The notes under the pieces: model-generated
Told to the model about the DNA's origin: nothing
The model's input: the letters and a program-made list of their open reading frames with translations, nothing else
The model's database searches: none
Source: Quillaja saponaria
Taxonomy: Eukaryota > Streptophyta > Magnoliopsida > Fabales > Quillajaceae
DNA length: 64,000 nt
Assembly (NCBI GenBank): GCA_029379385.1
Contig: CM055617.1
Span: forward strand, 3,596,001-3,660,000
Direction: 5' to 3'
Shown: positions 23,001 through 35,600 of the stretch, piece after piece
Numbering within the stretch: position 1 is the first letter of the stretch
How the letters are laid out: the number at the start of each line of letters is the position of its first letter
Program-made: the position numbers and the translations under genes

Positions 23001-26000
23001 GCTATTCTGTCAAGCTTGCAGTTATGTAAAAAAGTTGCAAACTTGTAGTGACATGGTAAATGAATGAAGAAATATTTGTGTTCACTAAACCATCATGTGT
23101 ATATACCTATGACTGTTTTCCTGGATTTTCCTTTATTGTTCATGCTTGATTATAAAACCTTCAAAAAGAGCTTTTTGGTGGTTGAAACTTCAATCTTCTA
23201 TCTTGGTGTACTTGAGTTCTTTATTTCTTGTTTATCCACCTCAATTAAGTATGTGCCTCCAGTGCAGATTTCATGGATGGAGAAGTTTGTGCAGAAAGGA
23301 ACTGAGATAACTGCACCTGTACCAATGATTCCACCTGGCACTACTGGACTTGGAGGGTTTGAAGTTCCTTTGTCAAAAGGAGGTACTTTGCGTTCTGATG
23401 CCAGTTCTCTAAATGTTGGAGTTCTTCATCTAGTGCCCACTTTGGAGGTGTTTCCTTTATTAGCAGACCCAAAAGCGTATGTCTAACTTACTGAGTAGAG
23501 TTTCCTCGCTATTCTTGTGTTTTCATGGTATTTTGAGCTGCTTTTTATGGTAAGTTTGAATGGTTGGCTTTGTGTTTGATTACCCTCTGCAATAAGATGG
23601 CAAGACCTTTCTTTTCTTTTTTGAAAAAGAAGGTTTTTATAGATGATGATAAAACTACTTCCATTTCATTTTGGATTGCACTTGTCCAGAATATATGCTT
23701 TCTGATGATTATATCAGTTTAGCTAGTATCATACCTTGTGGATCTTACCTAGCTGTTCTTAATAAACAGAAGTGTAATACTTCAAAGGATTCATAATATG
23801 CATGAGTCCTTTTGCTATTAACAGTTTGTAAATAACTTTTTTTATGAGATATTTTTCTTTGTTTTCTAAATTTTCTTCCAATCGTGAATTTGGTTTAATC
23901 TCAGAACCTAAGGGCCTATAGGAACACTATTTTCTACTTTAAAAGCATTGAAAGGAAAAATAAATACTAAACAACTTCGGAAAACTGCAAGTCTAAATTA
24001 AAAAGCACTAGAAATTAGTTTGTATTATTTGTACTCTGCAAATCTAAAATAAACAAAGCACTAAAAACTAGTTTGCATCATCTGTCTTCTCTGTTTGGAT
24101 TTTGTGATTTATGAGGGCACAACAAAATGCTATCATTAAATTCACATCTCTGCTAAATCTTAGACCACAGAAATTTGTTTAAACTCATTCAGGAAAACTT
24201 TATACCAGATTTGCAATATAACAGCCATGGATTTGAAAGGAAATTGACTAGGGAGCAGTTTAGATTTTTAGCAAGAGTCTCTTCTAGTATTCATTGCTGT
24301 TACTCTAAGGGGACTCACTTGTTCCCTTTGTGGAGCGTTGTTGGAGAATATCTAATGTTTTTCATGTTGGCAATTTTTGTGAATTTTTTTGTATCTTTTC
24401 TATTTCAAAAGAGGATTGCTTGTCCGCTTCCTTTTTATTCCCTTCTTTCTTCTATTATTCTTTTACTAGAAAAAAGAATAAGATTAACTCCTAACAGAGA
24501 GAAGACAAGATAATGGAAAAGAGAGAGTGTGAACTAAATTTCTGGCTAATGGCAGGAAATATAGTTCAGGAACTTCTTTCAAGACTACTGTAATTGATGC
24601 TATTAACCATCTGAATGTTATTGAAGAACATAGATTGCGAAGAGAGGGAGGGAGGGAGTAGTTTGCTTTCAACAAGTGAGAAATAGAGATGATTTTTCCA
24701 AGAGAGCTTGTAAGTGAAAAGTAAGAACAAGTTGCTAGGTGCGACGATTTCAAGCACCATCCCTTGTCAATTTTAGCAAAGAAGTTCTTTTTCAGATATA
24801 CAGTGCGAGTATTTTCAGTACAAATTCCGAAGACAACTGTGAACATAAAAAAGATGTTGTCTTGATGTGGTCTGTTTCCAACTAAGATTTTCTAATGAGA
24901 GTGGTATAAATGAAGTTAAAGGAAAAGGGGTTGTGGCAGCACGACGGCAAAATGTGAGAGAATTGAGGAGGTGGACTTCAGTGGTGAATTATGATGGTAA
25001 CTGCTCTTTCCAAAAGGCATTGGCAAATGGTTATGATGATTTGAAAGAATTTTATCTGCGATGAAGGGGGGTTCTTGGTGTTATTTGGTTAATGAAATGG
25101 TAAGAGGTTTTTTATCATTGAGGATATATAGTAGGGTCAAAAAGGGTACTCTGTAGTTACAATGGTTTCATTTGGGTAGGCATTTTTCTCCTTTCTTATT
25201 TTCCGTTTCCTTTTCTTCTGTAAAGAGTTGCTGCAATAAGGACAAGCAGGTTGCTATATGCTGTCTATGTGTGCTTGTGTAGTCATAATGAGTATTTAGT
25301 GTTGCTTATCTTGAAAATACATACATACATAGATACGGAATATGTATATATATCAATTAAGGTAAGTATTTGTTGAGTTTTCTGATTTAAATATTAACTT
25401 GCACATCAACAGGTATGAGCCCAACACTATTGACCTCTCAGATCACAGTGAGTTAGAGTGAGTAATAAATTGAGACTTCTAATATCTTTCAGGGATTTGA
25501 AAGTTACTAATGATTTGCTCTTTAGATTTACAAGGTTTGTCTGTAATGTAGGCATTGGTTTACTATACTGTCCGGGCACTTGCCAGATCTTGTTGACAAG
25601 GTAATCTGTTCTTTTAAAACCCCTATCTCTCTCTCTCTCTCTCTCATGCTTGCACCACCCACCCAAGTACCACTCGAGACAAAAGTGAAGGATATCAATA
25701 TGGTTCTCCTTCCATTTCAAGAACGCATCTATTGCCAACCAAATAAAGTAAATGAGCAAGCAAGATGTTTTTAATTATGATTCTACTTACATATGTGTAT
25801 TATGTCAAAAAATTTGTGCTTTTTTTATCTCACAACTCTATATAATATTCTAAGAAATCAATACAAAGGATGTGCAATTATTATGTTTTAATAGACAATG
25901 TGAAATTCGACAGTGAAGAAATTATAACTTGGAATCTATAGATAGATTGAGGTTTTTATTGCAGTGGAGCAGTTAGCATAGTTGGTAAGTTATAATCCTT

Positions 26001-29000
26001 ATAGATAGATTGAGGTTTTTTATTGCTGTGGAGTTCTTGATTGGTTGAAAGTCAACTCCTTGACTTTTTTTGGTTTATGGTCTTATGATACTTCCATGTC
26101 CACAAATTTAGTATTCTAATCCAAATGAGTAGAAATTGATAGTTATTCATAATGGTATATGATAGTGAGATTCTATAGTGAAATATGGTAGGCTGTAGCA
26201 AGTGAAGGTGGAAGCGAAGATGCTAAAAGAAGGGGTGACGCTTTTGCTCGTGCATTTTCTGCCCACTTAGCAAGGTAACTTGTGCTTCTGTAAATTATAT
26301 TAATTGTACAATTACTACATATTTCTATTGCTTTTTGTAATTACTCTCGCAGGCAAGATGCCTTTTTAGATGGCCTTGCATCATTGTCTTAGACTCTTAG
26401 TATGAGTTTATGTTACTTCCTGGTGATGTAAAATTACATCTACCATGTATTTGAAAGTTTTATACCTTAGATAAGATAATTGGCTTAGATTGGTTAGGTT
26501 TTTAGTTAGCGAAGCTCAACTCCAGCACATTTGATTTTTAATTTTTTTTTGGAGTGGAAACTTCCAGGCAAATGGTTCTGTTGGACAAAAGCTTTTGCAT
26601 ATGGATGAGATAGAAACTGCTTGTTTCCTTTATCATCAACTTGTTGATTCTTTTACAAAAAGTGTCTTGCATATGCCTGTTGTGGATCAACTGATCACGT
26701 GAAAATATATGAGCTGGACCTGGCTTTTCAATGCCCGGATCTCTCCTCTCTTTCAATCTATGGCGATCCTTTTTATCATACTCCAACTTTTCATAATTAT
26801 GAAAATTCTAGTTGTGAGTTTTTCATTCATGTCTCCAATATTTGACTGAAATCTTTGTCATAAAAGACCTGTTAAGAATATCATGAAAGTATTTGGGTTA
26901 TCTTTATTGGAATTTAGTCACCTCACTATGCATGTTACTATATTGTTTTTCTTGAAAAATAAAAAATAAAAAAATAAAAATTCTTGGATTTTGTCATGTT
27001 CTTGCTTTCAGAACATTTTTAAAGTTGACTACACTATACTTTTGAGGGGTTTCTTCTCTTACAAGATCATGATCACTGTCTCTCCTGTCTTGTCTGCAAG
27101 TGTCATTTGTAGTTGGGTATAAAGCAATTTTAGTTCCATCACTAAAACTGTTTTCTCTTGTACATGGTCATTTTATACCATCATAGTTGCTAATGGACAG
27201 GCTGAGTAGTTTCTGGAAACAAATGAATTTATTATGAAAATTTTCAATTGACCCACTTCCAACCAACTGAATAGGTTGATGGAGGACCCTGCCGCATATG
27301 GAAAGTTAGGATTGGCAAATCTATTGGAACTGAGGGAAGAGTGCTTGAGGGAGTTCCAGTTCGTTGATGCCTATAGAAGCATAAAACAAAGGTAATTGGT
27401 CAAGATGTAAAAAATGGGAGATTTATAGTCTGAATCTTCATTCTTCCCTCCCTGCTGTTCCCTTCTTTGAACCATTTTAACCCAAGTTTTGCTACGTACT
27501 TCTGGGTACTGTCAGGATACTGCATATATATATTCATCAGCATTCCTGATTTCATATGCAAACTCTGCGCAAGCAGTCTACATGCATCAATTGCACATTG
27601 GCTAGTAGTGCAAGTATAAAACAACATACATATAAACAAGCATGCCAGTAACACATGGATGATGCACTCAGAGCACTTTTTTGTAGTATGAGTAGTTAGA
27701 AATACAGGTATATTTCTGTGGAAATTTGTTTTCACTATGAAGTTTTGAAGATAAAGAAATTCTGTTGTGATGTAAAGTTTACAAATTTAAATTCTTTATT
27801 AAAATAACTAATCATATTCAAAGCCATATCAGCAACACATGTATTATGCACTTAGAGCACTTTTTTATAGAATGAGTAGTTAGCAATACAGGTATATTTC
27901 TATTCTCGTTATAAAGATTTGAAGATAAAGAAATGCTGTTGTGATGTAAAGTTTACAAAATGTAAGTTCATTATTAAAATAACTGACTCTAAACAAAGGC
28001 ATCTCTTTAAAATGGCATGATTTTAAATCTCAATATGTTCCTTGAGGCTTATATTCACAAGTTTTCTTGTACCCAAGATTTGAGTGTTCAGTGTACTTTT
28101 CTTTTCCAAATAAACTGGGGGAAGAAAAGAACAGGTGAAAACATATGTTAGTACTGTATGTAAATCCTGCCATCCATCTACATGGTTATTGTCTCATGGC
28201 ACCTCTTCTAATTTCAAAACAGGGAAAATGAAGCATCACTTGCTGTTCTACCTGACCTGCTGATGGAAATTGATTGTATGGATGAGGTAAGCCTTCTCTT
28301 TCTTGGTGGAAGAGTTTCATTGGGGTAATGGGGCAGATTTCTCTCGCATATTGCACTTATGGTTAGTTTATTCAATTGGTATTTGATGTTTTGGGTGCAA
28401 AATTTTATTTGCAAAAATAGAGCCTTTGAAATGGGTATGAACAAAACTCTAGTAAATATTGATGGTGATCATTGTCTTGTTGGGTGTGTAAATGTGACAA
28501 GCATGTGGTCATTGGTCACTAATTCCTGCTTCATGCTCAAGCCACAAAGCCTAACTTCTCATTGCCCACTGCTACTCATGATCTGAAATCCCCTCTGTTT
28601 CAGGAGACAAGATTGCTTACGCTAATTGAAGGTGTTCTCGCTGCAAACATTTTTGACTGGGGATCCCGTGCCTGCGTGGATCTCTATCATAAAGGAACTA
28701 TTATTGAAATTTACAGAATGAGTCGCAATAAAATGCGAAGACCTTGGCGGGTATGTGGATTTTGAGTATCATCCATGATGAGAGTTATTGGTTTTGTGAA
28801 TTTATAGGTCAAAATTGATAATTTATTAGAAAATTTTAAATTGAAAGCTGATGCTTTTGTTTGTGATCTAGGTGGATGATTTTGATGTATTTAAAGAGAG
28901 AATGCTAGGGACTGGGGACAAGAAGCCTCCACCGCATAGAAGAGCACTACTCTTTGTGGATAATTCAGGTGCCGACATTGTTCTAGGGATGCTTCCCCTA

Positions 29001-30946
29001 GCAAGGGAACTCCTCCGACGTGGAACTGAAGTGAGTTCACTTCTTTGGACTATAGAAATTAAAAAAATATGATTCACAGTGTTGACTGTTGAGACAGATA
29101 TGCTGTATATGATTTTAGAGCTTTTTCCCCAGATTACTTTTTATATTGATGATTAATACATGTTTTGACAAAGGTTTTGCTGGTTGTACTACTAATATAA
29201 AGTGCCATTTTTTATTATCAAGATTCAGTTTGAGCTAATCATCAACATTGTAAACCGTACCTGCTTGCCCTAGGTTTTTCCAGCTATTTTGGTTATTATA
29301 TGACTTTTATCGTTTCCTGCATGTGAATGCTTTAGGCATTGAGTTAAATCAGGAGCAATAGGTCTAGCTTTTTCCTGTAAGCACTTTGTCTAAAGTGTAA
29401 ACTCCTGATTATGGTAATGGAAACATCAACAAAAAATGAAATTGTTTTTGCAGGTTGTTTTGGTGGCAAATTCCCTCCCAGCTTTAAATGATGTAACTGC
29501 TATGGAGCTTCCTGACATTGTGGCTGAGGCCGCCAAGGTCTGCTCGTGTGCATGAGTATTACTTGATCTCATAATCTGTTTTATATTCTTATAAAATTGA
29601 TCTAAGTGCCACACTGATGTAGTAGCCACCTATCATACCTCATGAACGCATTGCCAACCACTTTATATTCAGGACTATTTTCGGTAACTGTAGCATTACT
29701 TTTTTTTCTTTTTTTAATTACTGTTCACCACATGATATATGGTATTACACTTCAAATCTTTCTTATCTTGAGTCTAGACAAATTACTCTATGTGATGGGA
29801 TTCTCATTATTTACTGCTAGATTTTGCTCTGTTTAATTTATCTCTTAACTTATTTCGTTTAATATATTTATATCTTAACTGATCCTTTTAGCCTACAGCA
29901 CTGTGATATTCTTCGAGGAGCTGCTGAAGCAGGAGGCTTACTTGTGGACGCAATGATCAATACCTTTGATGGTTCCAAAAATATTTCACCTTTGGTTCCC
30001 TTAATGGTTGTTGAGAATGGGTGTGGGAGTCCATGTATAGACTTTAGGCAGGTCAGCTCTGAGCTAGCTGCTGCAGCAAAAGATGCTGATTTGGTATAAT
30101 TCTTGTCCCATTTACTTGAGTTAATTTCTGGAAGTAAAAGATAAAGAACAAGGAGAAGGTCAAGGCATATCGTAATCTCTTGTGCCATGCAGATCATATT
30201 GGAAGGGATGGGTAGGGCTCTTCATACCAACCTCAATGCTCGCTTTAAATGTGATGCTCTGAAGGTGGGATTTCTTCCTTTTTATCTCCTGTTTGAAATG
30301 TGTAAGTAGGATGAATTGTTCAGCTGGAACTTTAAAATAATTTGGAATCTTTAAAGCCACCTGAATAGGGATTACTAAGCTATTGCTTTATCCAGTTTGT
30401 TGGTGGTCCCCTTATAATCTTGTCTTCTGTTAATGACTCAACTCAAATCAAATTCAACAACTGCTTGGATTTGTTTTGGTACATATTGTGATGCATCACA
30501 TGAAGGCTGTGTCATTTAGTATTTAGAACTATAAGTCTATACCCTTCACTATAGTTTTTGCAATCATGCTGTATGTATTCTAGTTATGTCATCTTTAGCA
30601 TTCCTTCTGCCCTTTATCCCTCTTGTCATAAACTTGCTATCTGCTATCAGTTCATTTATCTCTGTTTGGTGAATTCTCTCTTATTTCTTCAATCTGGGCT
30701 TAACTCTCATATCTGATACATGCTTATTTCTAGACTTCTTTTGCAGTATAAACGTATTCTATGATTGCTTAGGGCTTCTGAACTGATGAAGTGACAGGGA
30801 ACTAGGTCTTCTGACAATTTCTTTAACACTAACAAAACATGAAAATTTTGTTTCAGCTAGCAATGGTGAAGAATCAGAGGTTGGCTGAGAAGTTGGTGAA
30901 AGGAAACATATACGACTGTGTCTGCAAATATGAACCTGCCAATTGA
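17076..30946 (+). CDS. PANK2: Pantothenate kinase 2 fused to DUF89 phosphatase domain
   Basis: First committed step of CoA synthesis (ATP-dependent phosphorylation of pantothenate), fused to a DUF89 domain thought to be a 4'-phosphopantetheine phosphatase. I trace 22 exons: 17076-17353, 18596-18808, 18946-18998, 19475-19591, 20280-20399, 20513-20607, 20696-20789, 20959-21090, 21821-21933, 22056-22248, 23268-23476, 25413-25457, 25553-25601, 26192-26274, 27275-27391, 28223-28286, 28604-28750, 28872-29030, 29454-29537, 29899-30093, 30193-30264, 30857-30946. The protein would be about 906 residues (Arabidopsis 901). The kinase half shows [48 protein letters not shown] and [15 protein letters not shown]. 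The DUF89 half shows [32 protein letters not shown] and [12 protein letters not shown] (metal site), ending [13 protein letters not shown]. Exons 2-22 join in perfect frame. Exon 1 does not: from ATG 17076 the frame stops unless one base is lost, most simply from GGGG at 17193-17196. Intron 10 has a GC donor. Confidence 0.93.
17573..17599 (+). repeat. Poly-G tract in PANK2 intron 1
   Basis: Six G, a short TGTGT interruption, then an unbroken run of 18 G (17582-17599). This is striking in such AT-rich DNA and could fold as a G-quadruplex on the coding strand. Confidence 0.8.
17701..18462 (-). mobile_element. TRIM-like miniature LTR retroelement in PANK2 intron 1
   Basis: Two terminal direct repeats flank about 460 noncoding bases: 17701-17842 and 18304-18462. 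Read on the minus strand each begins TGTTAGAGT and ends TATATATTTTACA, so they have the TG...CA ends of LTRs. Next to the right-hand repeat, at 18302-18294 on the minus strand, is GGTATCAGA, the core of the usual initiator-Met tRNA primer-binding site, which makes 18304-18462 the 5' LTR. The size (762 bases), short repeats and lack of any open frame fit a TRIM. The right repeat carries extra bases near 18400-18440. No clean 5-base target duplication is seen; ACAAC occurs near both ends but slightly offset, so the insertion is probably old. Confidence 0.8.
22249..23267 (+). other. PANK2 intron 10 with GC-AG ends
   Basis: Exon 10 must end at AAG (22248) to join NEK to ISWMEKF, and the intron then begins GCAAGT, the extended donor typical of natural GC-AG introns. 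It ends GTGCAG at 23267. No GT donor that keeps the frame lies nearby. Confidence 0.85.
27641..27986 (+). repeat. Tandem duplication of about 170 bases in PANK2 intron 15
   Basis: Two degenerate copies, 27641-27812 and 27825-27986, share in order ATGCACT.AGAGCACTTTTT, GAGTAGTTAG, ATACAGGTATATTTCT, AAGATAAAGAAAT.CTGTTG and TGATGTAAAGTTTACAAA. Point changes and small indels separate them. No coding content. Confidence 0.85.
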
Positions 30947-31890
30947 ATGCTTACACTTTATAAGTACTTCCCTTCACAACTTCTGTAGAGATGAAGTTGA
31001 GACTTCTTGAATGGAATTATGCAGACTACAGTGGTCAGATGGAACCTTAATTTAACTGCCTTTTACTTCTTTCATTAGTTATTTATAAATCTTTCAGTGT
31101 ACTTCAATCTTTCCAAACATTATGGGATAAATCAAAACTTGACCTGTCCTTCTCCTAGGATATAAAAATTAATATAGCAACATGGTACATACCAGGATAC
31201 TTACTATTTTGTTAGCAAATAAGGTGATTGTTGTTACTGCATATTGTGGAGCACCTGCACTCCCATCAATCTGTTAATTTTATGGTTATTTTAAACTGAT
31301 TGGGATTGTTAAAATTTCACTCTGTATATGCTGATTCGAATCCTGTTACATTTTTGTTTCATAATTAAATGATTACTATATTATCTTGTTAATAATAGCC
31401 ATAGGTGAATGAAGTACTAAAAGGCATAGACTCATGAGACTAGACAAGACTGTTTTGAGAAAGAAAATATTTGCGGAGATGGTACAATGACTTTTTTGAT
31501 TTATTGTTTGGTATGTTGGAATTAATTTATGCGAATCTCAATCAATTATTGTGTTAGTTTGAGCCAAAGGCAGAAATTTATATTTAAATAGAGAATTTAA
31601 AAATATTTTACTCTTAATATTTGTTATAATGAGAATCGAATTCAAAAAGTTAATAAAAAGAATATATTTCGTGATTACAATGTTGATGACAGGTATGCAG
31701 TGGCTCTATTCATAAAATGTTTTTAATTTTTCTAAACCATATTGACTTATGTAAACCATAATATAACTATAAGAAATAAAAAAAATTACTAATTCTCTCT
31801 CCATCAATGTAATATGCGGCTGCACATATAATAATAGAAGAAAAATATATCTAAGAAAGAATACATACTTTTGTCGTATTTAAATTATGT
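30947..31890. other. PANK2 3' flank
   Basis: AT-rich sequence running from the PANK2 stop to the tRNA gene, holding the PANK2 3' untranslated region. No other gene is seen. Confidence 0.4.
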
Positions 31891-31962
31891 GGGCATTTGG
31901 TCTAGTGGTATGATTCTCGCTTTGGGTGCGAGAGGTCCCGAGTTCGATTCTCGGAATGCCCC
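31891..31962 (+). tRNA. tRNA-Pro (UGG)
   Basis: Seventy-two bases fold as a complete cloverleaf. The acceptor stem GGGCATT pairs with AATGCCC and the discriminator is C. The anticodon arm is CTCGC-TTTGGGT-GCGAG with anticodon TGG (reads CCA). The T arm is CCGAG-TTCGATT-CTCGG. There is no intron and no encoded CCA. A run of five T starts directly after the last base, a proper RNA polymerase III terminator. Confidence 0.97.
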
Positions 31963-32572
31963 TTTTTCTTTTATTTTCTTTCGAAATATTAATTTTTTTT
32001 TATTTTTTTTTTATGGGGTTTTGAGTGATTAGCTACTAGCTAGGTTTCTAATTTATTAAGCGTGACATGTTGGTGTGACAACGCTGAAAACGAGAAACAG
32101 CGCTTAGGATACATCTTGAAACTTCAAGTTTGAACTGTCAGTCTCCACTCCCATAAAAATAGGAGCACTCTGTTTTTACATTCTCTTTTGCCTAAATACT
32201 TTTTTTTTCGTAGCTTTTCAGGGCCCACAATAATTTATTTCCCTTGTCCACTAGTTTCATAATTATCTTCACCTTCTTTCAAATCTCTCAACAGTCAAAC
32301 GAAATGGGTCTTTAACTTCAACAGCAATCGTCCACTCTGCACGAGCGTACATTTTCCTATTCTTCTTCTCAGGTATTTTCTGTTTTCTCTTTTTCTTTCT
32401 CATCTGTAACTGGAATATATGCTTTCTGTTCGTTTTGTTATTTTGTAAATCAAAATCTTTTCTTTTCCCCTTAATTTTTTTTGTGATTTATAGGTTATAA
32501 GTGTTATTAAGAATTATGCTATAATAAAGTTTTGATTTTTATGTAGTTGGGTGTTTGTTTTATTTTTGTCAG
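31963..32572 (+). promoter_or_regulatory. Promoter and 5' leader of the PWWP gene, with leader intron
   Basis: A likely leader intron runs 32373-32572: CTTCTCAG before GTATTTTCTG, and TTTTTGTCAG at its end. The promoter should lie between the tRNA and about 32330. No single TATA box stands out. Confidence 0.5.
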
Positions 32573-32574
32573 AT

Positions 32575-32583
32575 ATGAAGTGA
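32575..32583 (+). promoter_or_regulatory. Two-codon upstream ORF in the PWWP gene leader
   Basis: ATG AAG TGA begins three bases after the leader intron acceptor and ends 35 bases before the main ATG at 32619. If the intron is spliced as proposed, ribosomes meet it first. Confidence 0.45.
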
Positions 32584-32618
32584 TTTTGAGTGTGATATAG
32601 CGGTAATAAGATAAAACA

Positions 32619-35600
32619 ATGGAAACCCCAGAAACCCTAGAAGCTCAAAACTTGGATTGTAAAACACTAAGAGAAGCATCTGGGTTGTTAGATTTGAGTG
32701 GGAATTGTACTGGGTCAGCATCCATCCCTGAGATTTTGATTGAAGAAAATGACAAAAGCATTGGTGTCAATGGTACTGATATGAGGGACACTAATGTGGG
32801 TGTGGCAGCTCAGATGGTAAATATAGAGAAAAAAATGGGTAGTACTGAAGGAGATGATTCCATTGAGGGTGAGGAGGACTTCTTTAATGCTAATGGGGTT
32901 GATAGGGATCCAGAGGCTAGTAATGGTCTCTCTGAGTCAAAACAAGACTTGGCAATGGATGTAGACCATAATGGTGGCAAGGATGAGAGAATAATTAAAG
33001 ATGGCAACTTGGGAATTAATGAGGTTTGCTCAGCTCAGAAAATAAAGTTTTCTGGAGATGGCATATCACTTTTTGTAGAATTTAATGGTCCATCAAATGG
33101 CTTCATCCAAGCCAATCCTGGCGAAGAACATTCTGGTCTATGGAAGAGTGAAGAGAATTTGAAAGATGAGGGCAAAGAGGTTTTAACTGATAATCGAGAA
33201 TTTAATTTTACTTTGGGTGATGTCGTGTGGGTTAAAACAAAGAACCAGACATGGTGGCCTGGAAAAATATCTTCAGATGCATCACAATATGCTGCTGAGG
33301 GTGAACTTGGAGAAAGCCTGCTTGTTGGATATTTTGGGAGCAGTCATGTTGCTTGGTGCTGCTACTCACAGTTAAAGCCCTTTCATGAGAACTTTCAGCA
33401 GATGCTGGGACAAATTAAATCAAGGAGCTTTCTTAGAGCTGTGGAGAAGGCTGTGGAAGAGTTTGGTAAGTGTGTGAGGTTGGAGATGACTTGTTCTTGT
33501 GTTTCTAAAGAAAGCCCACAGTCAGCTGGTAAGGCTGAACCTAAGGAGGAAGTTTCCCTTGTTGACTCGAGAGCTAATAAATTTGGTGAATATTCAGCAG
33601 CTCATTTTGAACCTGCAGAGTTTCTATCAAATCTCAAACACCTTGCTCGGGTTGTTTCCATGCCTGGGATGCTGGAGAAGGCTGTTGTGCAGAATCGTTT
33701 ATCTGCTTTCTATGGCTCCTTCGGGCACAGCCAATTGCCTATGCATCAACTTCGGGAAACAAGTGATGCTGAACCCAGTCCTAGTGAAAGATCAATGCCT
33801 AAAAAGAAGTTGAATGTTCAGATGGAAAATAGAGAGTCAAATGATGGTATTGTCTCAGGCGAAGGGTTTCCAAAGTTGAGGAAGAGAGAGAGGGATGATT
33901 CTGAAGTCGAACATCAGGAGATCAGCCTCTTGAGATCTTCAATAACAACAGAGCACAAAGCTCCTAGCGGAAATGGCAATGATATGAGTAGGGAAACTTT
34001 TGATAAAAACTCCGACTCAAGAGAACGGAAGAAAAGCAAGTATTTGTCTTATCCCTACATAAATTGGGGAGATAAAGGCTTGCCAGCTGATACAGAAGTG
34101 CCCAAGGCTCCAGATCTTTCACATAAAGGAGTGAGTTCAAGTGTGGATATTGTCCAATTCAGTGGTTCCCCTTCTCTAGGTAAATGTAGTAATAAGAAGT
34201 TTCAAAGGAATTGGTATAGAAAATTTATCAATGGGAGTACCATATCTGCAAATCCAGAATTCATAACTGCACCTGCAGCTACATTTCTCTCTGAACTTTG
34301 TTCTACAGCAGTAGATTGTATGTATGCAGTTGAGAACAAAAATTTCGATTTGATTGAATGGTTATTTTCCAGATTTAGAATATCAGTATATCACGATGAA
34401 TCAATATATGAGATGTATTGCAAAAAAATGGATGGTCAGTCTGAAGATGAGAAAGAAGATAATAAAGGCCCTCTGATCAGTACTAAAGAGGCTACAAAAA
34501 CGAAGAAAAGGGCAAGTTTGAAGGAACCAGAGGCTGAGATTGTTGCTTCATCCTTTGATGTGAATGGAAACTTAGATACAAATCCGATAAAACATTCATT
34601 GGAAATATCTATAGTAACTAATAGCAAAACTAAGCAGAAGATGAGAAAGAAAAAGGAACAGCCGAACTCAGAGAAGCATAAGACTGAAACCCTTTCTGGC
34701 CTATTAGATGTGAATATAAACATTGCTACAAATGACTTTCTGATCAAAGATTCTCCAGGCATGGTTCCTCTAAAATCCAGTGGTAAACAGAAGCAGAAGA
34801 GGAGGAAGGAGGAAGGGGTCATTCCTTTTCAGATACAAGCTTCTGGCGTACCAGATTTAAATAGGAGTGGTGCCCCGCCTAGCTCATTAGTTGAAAATCC
34901 ACTGCTCATGGGTTATGTTGCTGCTCAAGGTGAACCGGAGCCAAAAAAGAGAAAGAAGAAAGATGATTCAAATGCTCAAGTTGCTTCTGACTTATTTTAT
35001 GTGGATGGAAAGAAAGCTAAATGTGGTTCATTAGCCATAGATCTGCAGCTGGTGGCACCACAAGGAATTGGTGGTATTTCTGGGGAAAGTAATAGCTGTG
35101 AAAAGGATGAAGCAGGCTCAATATGTCTAAACTCAAACTCTGCTCCCTGTGGACCTGGCGTTGTTGGAAATTGTGCTAATCTTGGCTTGTTGGTGAACGG
35201 TATGTTGGAGGCTGGCATGTCCTCAGCTGGAAATGAGACTGGGAAGAAAAAGAGAAAGAGGAAGAAAACACAAGAGCATATGAAGACTAAACATGCCGCT
35301 GGAATACCTGATTTAAATGGTACTAGTACAGATTCTAACTTAACAGGAAATGAATTTCTAGAGACTAATGGCATCTCCCCTCAATTGAAATCTGACCGCA
35401 ACAAGAAGAGGAAAAAGAGAGAAGCTACTGTATTGCATCCAAGAAGCTTATCTGCTGCTACAGCACCTGATTCAAATATAAATCACGAGAGAGTTGTGAC
35501 CAATGGAGAAGCGCTAGGGACTGCTCTTCTCTTGGAATTTGCCTCAGGAGTTTCCGTGCCTTCAAAAGAAGATTTAATGGCAACATTTTGCAGTTACGGG

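Noticed and set aside
24175..24846. Open frames on both strands inside PANK2 intron 11
   Set aside because: They lie within an intron, are Phe/Leu/Ser-rich in the way AT-rich DNA gives by chance, and match no known domain.
34436..35374. Minus-strand open frames opposite the PWWP coding exon
   Set aside because: They are antisense shadows of the lysine-rich coding repeats (giving Phe/Leu-rich peptides).
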